This document shows, one piece after another, positions 16,650-24,751 of a DNA stretch of 64,000 nt. The stretch is from [Clostridium] polysaccharolyticum (lineage in GTDB: Bacteria; Bacillota; Clostridia; Lachnospirales; Lachnospiraceae). The position numbers and the translations under genes were made by a program. Location of the stretch: contig NZ_FOHN01000001.1 of the NCBI RefSeq assembly GCF_900111595.1, positions 5,288 to 69,287 of the forward strand. Reading direction: 5' to 3'. How positions within the stretch are numbered: the stretch's first letter is position 1; each line of letters begins with the position of its first letter. The notes under the pieces were generated by a model. The model saw only the letters and a program-made list of their open reading frames with translations. It was not told the DNA's origin and did not search any database.

Positions 16650-16683
16650 CATATAACCATGAATTCTATTGTATCATATCTGT

Positions 16684-19600
16684 CTAAGAAATAAAATATC
16701 CTGTTGGTGCGCTTTTGTCCTGGCCAGTTGCAATAAAGTTAATCGTAATGGAGGCACCAGGTGCAAGTGTAGTATCCCAGGAAGGATGCTTTACTGTAAC
16801 TTTGGTTCCACTTTGTCCTTCCAGTTCTGCACCCCATAGATTAGAAATTTCGCTATTGTATTGAAAAGAAAGTTTCCAGTCTGTTAATGCCTTGTCTGAA
16901 TTGTTGGTAACGATCAGTTCTCCTTGCCAGCCATTTCCCCAGTCGCTTGCTACCTTATACTGAAAGTCAATATCCTTGGAGGCCGAAGGAGCAGAGGAAG
17001 GGACGGATGGGTTTTCGGAAGGTTTAGCAGATGGTATTGGAGAAGGTGAAACGCTTGGAGCTGTACTTGGTTCTGCCTCTGTAATTTTCTCGAAAATCCA
17101 TTCTTGGTTATTGTTGCCTGTTAAAGTCCATTGGCATACATTGGTACCGTCTTCCTTGCCAAAATCATATACATCCAAAGCTTTTGTCTGGCTGCTTGCA
17201 CATGTTGTAATAACAAAGGAATCTGCGGTTTTTCCTTTCTGAAGCACGAATTTCTGTGCGGTTCCGTTATATGCATGGTAAATCTGCACATTTGCACCAT
17301 TTTCATCAGCACCATTGGCAATGTCTAAGTTGAATTCACCAAGGGCATTTTTTAAAGCAACTGTGCCATCTTCGTAGTTGGTTAAGTACCATTTTTGCCC
17401 TTTTACACCAGTGCCTGTTCCAATTTCAACATTTTTAGCAGCAGTTCCGTCGTTATCGGTTACTTGTAAGTATTTTTGTGCAAAAACGGATTTGATATAG
17501 TACCAGCCATTTTCTAAAACACTGGAAACAACTGGTTCACTGCTTGGAGCTGTGCTAGGTTCCACAGAAGGTTTATCAGATGGAGTAATGAAAGGAGTAT
17601 CCTCTGTTGGAAGTGGATCAAAGCTTAGGTATTTAATTAAAATATAAGTAAAGTTAATGGCTTTGTCACTGGTTCGTGCATTGATGGTCAGGGAACCATC
17701 TGTTACTTTTACAGTACCCTTTACAACTGCACTGCCACTTACGGAAACATTACTTGCAATAGTGGACTGTTTTGCTGTTCCATAGTTGGCGTAAATAGTA
17801 GGATTGTTGGAACAGCTCCAAGGATTGTTTAATCCGATTTCTACGGAATAGGTTCCATTTGGCATTGTGAATCCATAGTCTAAGTGGCGGGCAATGTTAT
17901 TTTCATACTGGTTCTTGGTGTAACGGAAGCTGGATGCTTTGTTGACATCATCTCCAGTGTTATATTCGTCAGGCCATGTGTTAGCAGTGTAAATGCCGCT
18001 GCTCTTAGAGGAACCATTGTATTTGTCTGTGGCATCATCAATTAAGCCCCATGTATAGCCTGTGACAGCATCTTCTTTGTAAAGCTGTTCCGTAACACTG
18101 TTAAACAAGCCCATTTTATCATTGCCAGAAGCAGTAGCAGGGTTGTGGTCTCCACAGTTTACATAGTATGCAAGGCTGGAATCTACAGAATAGCTGGTGG
18201 TAACAGCATTCATATAGATAAAGTCGCAGATTCTAGCGGAATCTTTGGTATCGTTAGAGGAAAAGGTAACCGTTGTGGTGCGGTAATCAATTCCATCTAT
18301 TTTTACAGATTCTACAGCACCAGTTAAGGCGGAATCTGGAATCATTAGTTTTACCTGATAGGAGTCTTGTGTGCCCTGGTAATTTAATGTCTTAGCATAA
18401 AGAATAGTTTTGCCAACTTTAATTTTAATGGATTTGCCATTGTCCGCTTTTCTAAAGGTTACGGCAAGCATACGGTATTGTGCGGATTCATCAAGAGCCA
18501 TGCGGTAAGCAAAAGAACCTCCAGCTTTTGCATAACGGTATGTACCATCAGAAGTCACTCCAACGGAATTATTATCTGCCATAGCATGCAGGCTATCACT
18601 TTCATACTGTCCATAGCCAGGCTGTACAGTATCGGTTGTCTCAACAGTAGCTTGGTCCTCAGGCTCCACAGAACTGATTCCATTGCTCTTATAGTAAAGG
18701 TAAATGGCATAACGCTGTTTGTACTGTCTATAATGTGGTGTAAAGGTTAATTTCTGATCCGTGCCAGTCAGCGTAAATGTTAAAGAACGGCTGTCTTTTA
18801 CTAGGAACTTGCTGATATTTTTCATAAAAGAAGCTACAGAGCCATTGTTTGGCTGAATGGTTACCGTCTCTGTATTGATTGCCTTTTTTGCAGGAATGGA
18901 TACATTCATACCAGTTGTAGTCTGTGTCATATTGCTTGTGCCAAGTTCTGCACTTAAAACAACAGGGCCGTATTTGAAAGCATAAGAACTGCTGTTATCT
19001 GGCAGAGGATAAGCAGTTACAGATTCAGGGATTTTAACCGTTATTACATCTCCATTTGCAAAGGTATCTTTTACACTTGCATATCCAGCAGTCTTTGTAT
19101 AACTTATTACGGAACCATTTTTGGTGATGGTCATGTTGCCAGAACACCAGTCAGGAATACGGAAACGTAACTCTAGAAGTTTACTGCCATTTCCACGAAT
19201 GGTAAAGGAAGAAGTATCCCCATCAGGAATCGTACTCTTCTGGGAAATGGTAACATTCTGAGCTTTCCAGGATAAGTCGGAACTCTGGTACAGATTTACA
19301 TACAAAGTATTATCTTTATGCATGTAAATGGTATCTCCTAATTTGGTCATGTTCTCCATGCCACTTCCAGTACAGCACCAGAAACTGTTGAATGGGCTGC
19401 TGTAAACTTTAAAGTATCCAGATGCCATTGGCTGGAAATAGGTTGTCATTCCAGTTTCTGGATTTTGTGAAGAAAGAATAGAGTTGTAGTAAGCCGCTTC
19501 ATAATAATGCATGTATTTCACATCACCAGTTATCTGGAATAATTCTCGGGACAGCTTCAGCATGTTATAAGTGTTACAGGTTTCACAGTTACAATTGGTA

Positions 19601-20679
19601 CGTTCTTTATCTAGGATATAATCTTCTCCAAAATGCTCCCATTCACTGTTTCCACCAGTGACATAGGTATGTCTGGAAACAACGGTATCCCAGAAGGTTT
19701 CGGCATAGGTAAGGTAATCACTTGCATTTACCTTGTTTCCGCTAATGGTCTTTCCATCAAGGATAGAATATCGTTTTAATGCACCGATAAATTTTGGAAT
19801 GGTTGTATTGGCATGCAGGTTGTTAAGAGAGTTTTTGCTTCCATTTTTCACTCTGTTAAACAAATTAGTTTCATCAAAATAATGGGCGGCGATTGCATGG
19901 TTTTCTTTACCTGTAATACGGTAAAGTTCGTATAGACAGTCATTCATTCCGCCATACTCAATGGAAAGCACACGATTATGGGTGTAGTCGCTCCATCCAC
20001 GGCAGCGGTTGTAAACCCAGTCGCCCAAATTAGAAGAAACGGTTTTGGCATTGTCATAGCCAGTGAGCCAATAGACGTCGTTTAGGCCAGCCATTAACTT
20101 ATGTAAGGTGTACCAGGGAACCCAGGATTCTGTGATAATATTGGTTTTTCCATTTTCCACGTTATCAAATTGGGATTCTACATAATTGCCTACTTTTGGA
20201 GCGGCCCAGATAAAACCAGCTTTCCCTTTGGAATTTTTCTGGCAGACTAAAAGACCATCCACTAGATCTTTCACTTTTGCATAAAGCTGCTGTTTCTGGG
20301 TGGCGTTTAAGCCTGGATTTTGATATGCCTGAGAGACAGCAGTAAGGTAATGTCCTAAGGTATGTCCAGCAATCAGGCAGTTTTCCCATCCGTCGTAACG
20401 TTTTGCACCATAAGTACTAAGGCCAGCATTTTCGCGGAAACCAGCTAGAAGACGATTGGTGTCAAAAGACAAAAGATAAGAGACCTCTTTGGTAAATGCA
20501 TTGGTACAATAACTGTCTGTCATTGTTACATCTCCAATTGCAAATGTTTCAATGGAATAGTTAGCGGCTTGTACTTTAGAAACGCCAGTATTTCCAGTGA
20601 AACCAAAAGCAGTACTAGTTGCGGCTAATGTAAGTGCTAATGTGACAGAGCATGCTTTGTGTATAAATTTCTTTTTCAT
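16684..20679 (-). CDS. Secreted GH127-type beta-L-arabinofuranosidase-like protein with RICIN-like and CBM2-like domains
   Basis: 1331 residues with a Sec signal peptide (basic start, hydrophobic core, cleavage near VQA at 36-38). Residues about 45-640 are the DUF1680/GH127 catalytic region: AGHTLGHYL (104-112), a zinc-type Glu and Cys pair in CETCNTY (Glu366, Cys368) and FWCCTGSG (Cys435-436), corresponding to the cysteine nucleophile and Zn ligands of this family. About 640-1035 hold accessory beta domains. A Pro/Ser/Thr linker leads to a ricin-type beta-trefoil (about 1070-1204, QKYLQV and QKWYL repeats), then a second Pro/Ser linker, then a CBM2-like cellulose-binding domain to the end. 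It should release L-arabinose from plant cell-wall polymers outside the cell. Read alone, with its own promoter and ribosome site AAAGAGGTGTTATGCA. Confidence 0.85.
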   Translation of the reverse strand: MKKKFIHKACSVTLALTLAATSTAFGFTGNTGVSKVQAANYSIETFAIGDVTMTDSYCTNAFTKEVSYLLSFDTNRLLAGFRENAGLSTYGAKRYDGWENCLIAGHTLGHYLTAVSQAYQNPGLNATQKQQLYAKVKDLVDGLLVCQKNSKGKAGFIWAAPKVGNYVESQFDNVENGKTNIITESWVPWYTLHKLMAGLNDVYWLTGYDNAKTVSSNLGDWVYNRCRGWSDYTHNRVLSIEYGGMNDCLYELYRITGKENHAIAAHYFDETNLFNRVKNGSKNSLNNLHANTTIPKFIGALKRYSILDGKTISGNKVNASDYLTYAETFWDTVVSRHTYVTGGNSEWEHFGEDYILDKERTNCNCETCNTYNMLKLSRELFQITGDVKYMHYYEAAYYNSILSSQNPETGMTTYFQPMASGYFKVYSSPFNSFWCCTGSGMENMTKLGDTIYMHKDNTLYVNLYQSSDLSWKAQNVTISQKSTIPDGDTSSFTIRGNGSKLLELRFRIPDWCSGNMTITKNGSVISYTKTAGYASVKDTFANGDVITVKIPESVTAYPLPDNSSSYAFKYGPVVLSAELGTSNMTQTTTGMNVSIPAKKAINTETVTIQPNNGSVASFMKNISKFLVKDSRSLTFTLTGTDQKLTFTPHYRQYKQRYAIYLYYKSNGISSVEPEDQATVETTDTVQPGYGQYESDSLHAMADNNSVGVTSDGTYRYAKAGGSFAYRMALDESAQYRMLAVTFRKADNGKSIKIKVGKTILYAKTLNYQGTQDSYQVKLMIPDSALTGAVESVKIDGIDYRTTTVTFSSNDTKDSARICDFIYMNAVTTSYSVDSSLAYYVNCGDHNPATASGNDKMGLFNSVTEQLYKEDAVTGYTWGLIDDATDKYNGSSKSSGIYTANTWPDEYNTGDDVNKASSFRYTKNQYENNIARHLDYGFTMPNGTYSVEIGLNNPWSCSNNPTIYANYGTAKQSTIASNVSVSGSAVVKGTVKVTDGSLTINARTSDKAINFTYILIKYLSFDPLPTEDTPFITPSDKPSVEPSTAPSSEPVVSSVLENGWYYIKSVFAQKYLQVTDNDGTAAKNVEIGTGTGVKGQKWYLTNYEDGTVALKNALGEFNLDIANGADENGANVQIYHAYNGTAQKFVLQKGKTADSFVITTCASSQTKALDVYDFGKEDGTNVCQWTLTGNNNQEWIFEKITEAEPSTAPSVSPSPIPSAKPSENPSVPSSAPSASKDIDFQYKVASDWGNGWQGELIVTNNSDKALTDWKLSFQYNSEISNLWGAELEGQSGTKVTVKHPSWDTTLAPGASITINFIATGQDKSAPTGYFIS

Positions 20680-20720
20680 TGCATAACACCTCTTTTTAAT
20701 TCGTATTTAGTTACTATTTC

Positions 20721-20749
20721 ATTATCATATATTTATAAAAGGGGAACAA
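20721..20749 (-). promoter_or_regulatory. Possible promoter of the GH127-like gene
   Basis: On the minus strand TTGTTC (plus 20744-20749), a 17-base spacer and GATAAT (plus 20721-20726), about 45 bases before the start codon. No catabolite-repression site was recognised. Confidence 0.45.
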
Positions 20750-20794
20750 TATAACTTTGTGCATAATCTTGTTTCCTATTAAGTTAAAGAACAA

Positions 20795-20813
20795 AGTCTG
20801 AGTTCCTCAGACT
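20795..20813. repeat. Perfect 8-bp hairpin upstream of the GH127-like promoter
   Basis: AGTCTGAG, loop TTC, CTCAGACT. There is no T tract. It lies between the aroA terminator and the GH127-like promoter; it could be an operator or a decayed element. Confidence 0.35.
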
Positions 20814-20863
20814 CTCGCAACTGGAATGTACTAGAAGGACTCGCAGAGGACTTTCTTATCAAA

Positions 20864-20903
20864 TAAAAAAGCAGCCATTTTATGAAAAAGGACTGCTCTT
20901 TTG
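20864..20903 (-). terminator. Terminator of the aroF-tyrA-aroA operon
   Basis: On the minus strand AAAGAGCAGTCC pairs with GGCTGCTTTTTTATTT (one mismatch), giving a stem with a good T tract about 35 bases after aroA. Confidence 0.75.
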
Positions 20904-20937
20904 ATAACATTGGGGATGAGAGAATATAGGTCATATG

Positions 20938-22215
20938 TTACTGGCTAAGTTTCTTTAAATCTTCATAGAAGCCAGGATAGGAAATTCTTACGCATTCACT
21001 TCCTAAAATTTCGGTTACGCCTTCTGCCTGTAAAGAGGCAACAGCAAAACTCATAGCGATACGGTGATCGGATTTACTGTCAATTACTGCACCATGAAGA
21101 GGTTTTCCACCGTGGATAATCATGCCGTCATCCGTAGCCTGTATATCCACACCCATTTTAGAAAGGTTTGATACCATAACATCAATACGGTTAGATTCCT
21201 TTACTTTTAATTCCTGGGCATCCTTAATGATGGTTTCCCCTTCTGCATAAGAAGCAAGAATTGCAATAATAGGAAGTTCATCAATTAAAGCAGGAATTAA
21301 TTCGCCCCCAATTACAGTGCCGTGCAGGGAACTGGAACGGACGAAAAGGTCCGCAGAAGGCTCTCCCTTGGTACTGCTGGTATTTAACAAAGTAATGTCA
21401 GCACCCATCTGTTTACATACACGTAAAATTCCGTCTCTGGTAGGGTTGGTTCCAACATTTTTAATCAGTACTTCTGAGCCTGGTACAAGCAGTGCAGCAG
21501 CAATAAAATACGCAGCAGAGGAAATGTCACCAGGAACAGAGACTTTTTGTCCTGACAGTACAGGTTCAGGCAAAACTGTGGCAGTAGTACCTTCTGTTTT
21601 GATGGTTCCACCGAAATAGGAAAGCATCAGTTCTGAATGGTTACGGGACACATAAGGTTCTGTAACAGAGGTTTCTCCGTCAGCATATAAACCAGCAAAT
21701 AGGATGCAGGATTTTACCTGTGCAGAAGCAACTTTTGACTGATAATGAATTCCCTTAAGAGGTTTTCCTACGATTCTAAGAGGGGCACATCCATTTCCTG
21801 CAAGACTTTCAATCTGTGCACCCATCAAAGATAACGGCTCCATAATACGTTTCATTGGACGTTTCTGAATGGAAGCATCACCGTTAAGACTGCTTTCAAA
21901 AGGCTGTGCAGCTAAAATACCAGACATTAATCTGGTAGTAGTTCCGCTGTTTCCTACATCCAGCATGGCTTCAGGTTTTGAAAGACCGTGTAATCCCTTT
22001 CCGTGAACGAGAACGGTATCTTTATTTCTAGTAATAGAAATTCCCATGCTTTGAAAGCAGGCCATAGAAGACAGACAGTCTGCTCCTTGCAGGAAATTGG
22101 TGATTTCTGTTGTTCCTTTTGCAAGAGATCCTAGCATAATGGCTCTATGGGAAATGGATTTATCGCCAGGAATCTGAAGTTCGCCTCTTAAATGATTGGC
22201 TTTCGTAAATTTCAT
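20938..22215 (-). CDS. aroA: 3-phosphoshikimate 1-carboxyvinyltransferase (EPSP synthase)
   Basis: 425 residues from the ATG at 22215 (MKFTKANHLRGELQIPGDKS); a TTG eight codons upstream is possible but lacks a good ribosome site. It joins shikimate-3-phosphate and PEP. The family motifs PGDKSISHRAIMLGSL, LDVGNSGTTTRLMSG and QKRPMKRIMEPL (N-terminal half) and VKESNRID with SDHRIAMSFAVA (C-terminal half) are all present. It is the third gene of an aroF-tyrA-aroA operon, about 75 bases after tyrA, so its product feeds chorismate to the tyrosine branch controlled by the two upstream enzymes. Confidence 0.95.
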   Translation of the reverse strand: MKFTKANHLRGELQIPGDKSISHRAIMLGSLAKGTTEITNFLQGADCLSSMACFQSMGISITRNKDTVLVHGKGLHGLSKPEAMLDVGNSGTTTRLMSGILAAQPFESSLNGDASIQKRPMKRIMEPLSLMGAQIESLAGNGCAPLRIVGKPLKGIHYQSKVASAQVKSCILFAGLYADGETSVTEPYVSRNHSELMLSYFGGTIKTEGTTATVLPEPVLSGQKVSVPGDISSAAYFIAAALLVPGSEVLIKNVGTNPTRDGILRVCKQMGADITLLNTSSTKGEPSADLFVRSSSLHGTVIGGELIPALIDELPIIAILASYAEGETIIKDAQELKVKESNRIDVMVSNLSKMGVDIQATDDGMIIHGGKPLHGAVIDSKSDHRIAMSFAVASLQAEGVTEILGSECVRISYPGFYEDLKKLSQ

Positions 22216-22289
22216 GGTGGTGTTCATCCTTTCTATCAAAATTCAGTATAGGTATACAATAGGATACAAACATAATCAGCATAAGCTTG

Positions 22290-23396
22290 TTAGCGTTCGT
22301 ATATAGTATAATGATATTGACGTAACAATGCAATGGCTTGGTTCATTGCAGCTTCTTCGTACAATTCAATTCTGAGAACACCTTCTTCGAATTCACGATT
22401 ATGAATAATGCCGATATTTTTAATGCTGATTGCATTGGAAGCTAAGATGGTAGCGACGGTAGCAATAGCACCCGTTTCGTCTAGCAGATCCATATATACT
22501 TCATAAACTCTGGATATGACACCGTTGGAACGTGTTGGAACAGAATCACGGTATTCTTTTGCCTGACGGAAGAAATCTATTACAGCATCTTGTTCATTGG
22601 CTGTAAGTGCTAGTTCGAATTCTTTTAATAAGTCCTGAAAAGTGTGGATGAATTTTAAAATGCTGTCCCGATTGGAAAGGCATATGCTAAGCCACATTTC
22701 AGGAGAAGAGGAAGAAATTCTAGTGATATCTTTAAACCCTCCCGCAGCTAGGCTTTTCATAGTTCCGTCTAAATCCTTTGACTGTACCATATTTACAAGA
22801 GAAGCTGAAATAACATGAGGAACATGGCTGATGGCAGCAGTCATGTCGTCGTGTTTCTGACTATCCATAATAACTGGTATGGCAGTGGTACAGGTAACAA
22901 GTTCCTTTAGAAAAGAAAGCTGTTCTTCGGTGGTATCCTCAGTAGGAGTCAATATGTAGTAAGCATTTTCCAGAAGATGGGCACTGGCATTTTCATAGCC
23001 AGTTTTCTCAGAACCAGCCATAGGATGACCGCCAATAAAATGTCTGGTTAAGCCAAGTTTTTTAACGGCATCATGCATTGCACCTTTGACACTGCCCACA
23101 TCTGTAATAATGGAGGCTGGCTTTATAATGGATTTTAATCGTGACAGGTAATTGATGTTATGAAGTACCGGGCCACATAATAGAATTAAATCGCACAAGG
23201 AAAAATCTTCTTCTAGGCTGTGTGTTATTTTGGATAATGTTCCATCTTGTAAAGCAAGTGAAAGATTTACATTAACAGAGTCTGTATGATGATCGTATGC
23301 AATTAATGTAAATCCTGGATGTTTTTCTTTTATGGCTTTTGCAATGGAACCTCCAATTAATCCAAAGCCGATAAAGCCAACTGTAATATCCTCCAT
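22290..23396 (-). CDS. tyrA: Prephenate dehydrogenase with C-terminal ACT domain
   Basis: 368 residues. The Rossmann NAD site VGFIGFGLIGGSIAKAIK is at the start. The prephenate dehydrogenase signature follows: FIGGHPMAGSEKTGYENA with the catalytic His, and AISHVPHVISASLV. The last 75 residues (DETGAIATVATILASNAISIK onward) form an ACT domain that usually gives feedback control by tyrosine. It oxidatively decarboxylates prephenate to 4-hydroxyphenylpyruvate for tyrosine. It starts 16 bases after aroF. Confidence 0.95.
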   Translation of the reverse strand: MEDITVGFIGFGLIGGSIAKAIKEKHPGFTLIAYDHHTDSVNVNLSLALQDGTLSKITHSLEEDFSLCDLILLCGPVLHNINYLSRLKSIIKPASIITDVGSVKGAMHDAVKKLGLTRHFIGGHPMAGSEKTGYENASAHLLENAYYILTPTEDTTEEQLSFLKELVTCTTAIPVIMDSQKHDDMTAAISHVPHVISASLVNMVQSKDLDGTMKSLAAGGFKDITRISSSSPEMWLSICLSNRDSILKFIHTFQDLLKEFELALTANEQDAVIDFFRQAKEYRDSVPTRSNGVISRVYEVYMDLLDETGAIATVATILASNAISIKNIGIIHNREFEEGVLRIELYEEAAMNQAIALLRQYHYTIYER

Positions 23397-23412
23397 TCTT
23401 CTATCCTCCTAA

Positions 23413-24426
23413 TTAAAATGTACGGTTCATAACTTTTGCAATTGGTCTTAAGTCGTTGCAAAGGTCATCAAACTGTGGAAAGGTTAGTGACTGTGGTCCA
23501 TCAGATAATGCAATGGCTGGGTTTGGATGGGTTTCAATCATCAAGCCATCGGCACCTGCAGCAATAGCGGACATAGCTAGTGGTTTCACATAACTGCGTA
23601 CACCAGTTGCATGGCTTGGGTCAACAATAATAGGTAAATGGCTCTTTTCCTTGATAACTGGAACTGCGCTGATGTCTAGTGTGTTTCTTGTAGCAGTTTC
23701 AAATGTACGGATGCCACGTTCACATAACACTACATTTGGATTTCCTTCTGCCATAATATATTCAGCAGCATTTAACCATTCGTCTATTGTGGCAGATAAT
23801 CCTCTTTTTAGCAAAATAGGAAGACCAGTTTTTCCAGCTTCCTTTAACAAATAGAAGTTCTGCATGTTTCTAGCACCAATCTGAAGCATATCTACATATT
23901 TTACTGCACTTTCTATGGCAGCAAGACTGGTTACTTCACATACAACAGATAATCCGGTTTCTTGTCTGGCAGTTTTCATGATTTTCAAGCCTTCTTCCTC
24001 TAAACCTTGGAAAGAGTAAGGAGAAGTTCTAGGTTTGTAAGCACCGCCTCTTAAAATCTGTGCGCCAGATTTCTTGATAGCACGGGCAGTTTCCATAACC
24101 TGTTCTTCATTTTCTACTGCACATGGACCAGACATAATAATAATTTCAGAACCTCCAATCTGGGTGCTGCCTGCTTTAATGACACTAGACTCTGGGTGGA
24201 ATTTACGGTTGGATAATTTGTAACTTTCGGTTACCTCTACGATTTTATCTACACCCTCTGCGATTTCTAAATTGCAGCTGCAGATTTTTTGTTTGTCTCC
24301 AATAACTCCAATGATTGTTACCTCCTCGCCAGTAGAGACGTGGGTTTCAAGACCTCTTTGCTGAATAAGTCCTAACACATTTTTTACGGATTCTTCACTT
24401 GTATTTGGTTTCATTACTATAATCAT
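23413..24426 (-). CDS. aroF: 3-deoxy-7-phosphoheptulonate (DAHP) synthase, type I-beta with N-terminal regulatory domain
   Basis: 337 residues, the usual length for the clostridial/Thermotoga-type enzyme. The first 70 residues are a ferredoxin-like regulatory domain (GLETHVSTGEEVTIIGVIGD). The TIM-barrel domain follows with IMSGPCAVENEEQ, ILRGGAYKPRTSPYSFQG, QIGARNMQNF, ILLKRG and IVDPSHATG, which carry the metal and substrate ligands. It condenses PEP and erythrose-4-phosphate, the first step of the shikimate pathway. It is the first gene of the aro operon and is preceded by a near-consensus promoter with repeats. Confidence 0.95.
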   Translation of the reverse strand: MIIVMKPNTSEESVKNVLGLIQQRGLETHVSTGEEVTIIGVIGDKQKICSCNLEIAEGVDKIVEVTESYKLSNRKFHPESSVIKAGSTQIGGSEIIIMSGPCAVENEEQVMETARAIKKSGAQILRGGAYKPRTSPYSFQGLEEEGLKIMKTARQETGLSVVCEVTSLAAIESAVKYVDMLQIGARNMQNFYLLKEAGKTGLPILLKRGLSATIDEWLNAAEYIMAEGNPNVVLCERGIRTFETATRNTLDISAVPVIKEKSHLPIIVDPSHATGVRSYVKPLAMSAIAAGADGLMIETHPNPAIALSDGPQSLTFPQFDDLCNDLRPIAKVMNRTF

Positions 24427-24521
24427 AATTCATTCTCCATTCTTTTTTATTTTATCCACAACATACCAGATTCACAATGGAACTATGTGGAAAATTCGTT
24501 CTGATTTTTTTTACTGTATGT

Positions 24522-24589
24522 AGTTTATCACTTTAAAACAATAATGTCAATACTTTAAAACGTAAAACTTTAAACCGTTACGCTTTAAA
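24522..24589 (-). promoter_or_regulatory. aroF operon promoter with four TTTAAAG operator-like repeats
   Basis: On the minus strand, TTGACA (plus 24545-24550), a 17-base spacer and TAAACT (plus 24522-24527) form a near-consensus sigma-A promoter. TTTAAAG (plus strand CTTTAAA) occurs four times, at 24531, 24553, 24568 and 24583. The three upstream copies are spaced exactly 15 bases and the fourth lies in the spacer, 22 bases from its neighbour. No T-box or attenuator was recognised in the roughly 90-base leader, so a DNA-binding regulator acting at these repeats is likely. Confidence 0.75.
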
Positions 24590-24751
24590 GTGGAAAAGCA
24601 TACAAAGCAAAGAAAAGGGACAGGCAAATTGGCCAGAATGACTAGATTCTTAACATATTTGTATGAGCAGAATCGTACAATGGAACAAGGATTAAATTTT
24701 ACGCACGGAATTCAAATATCCTGATTCTTGTGCGAAGGAAAGGGGCCGCAT

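Noticed and set aside
24427-24520. T-box or aromatic-amino-acid attenuator in the aroF leader
   Set aside because: No T-box consensus or terminator/antiterminator pair was seen in about 90 bases, only a weak CCACA/TGTGG stem.
24531-24589. CTTTAAA repeats as a CRISPR or satellite array
   Set aside because: Seven-base units, uneven spacing of 15-22 bases and position on a promoter fit an operator, not CRISPR.
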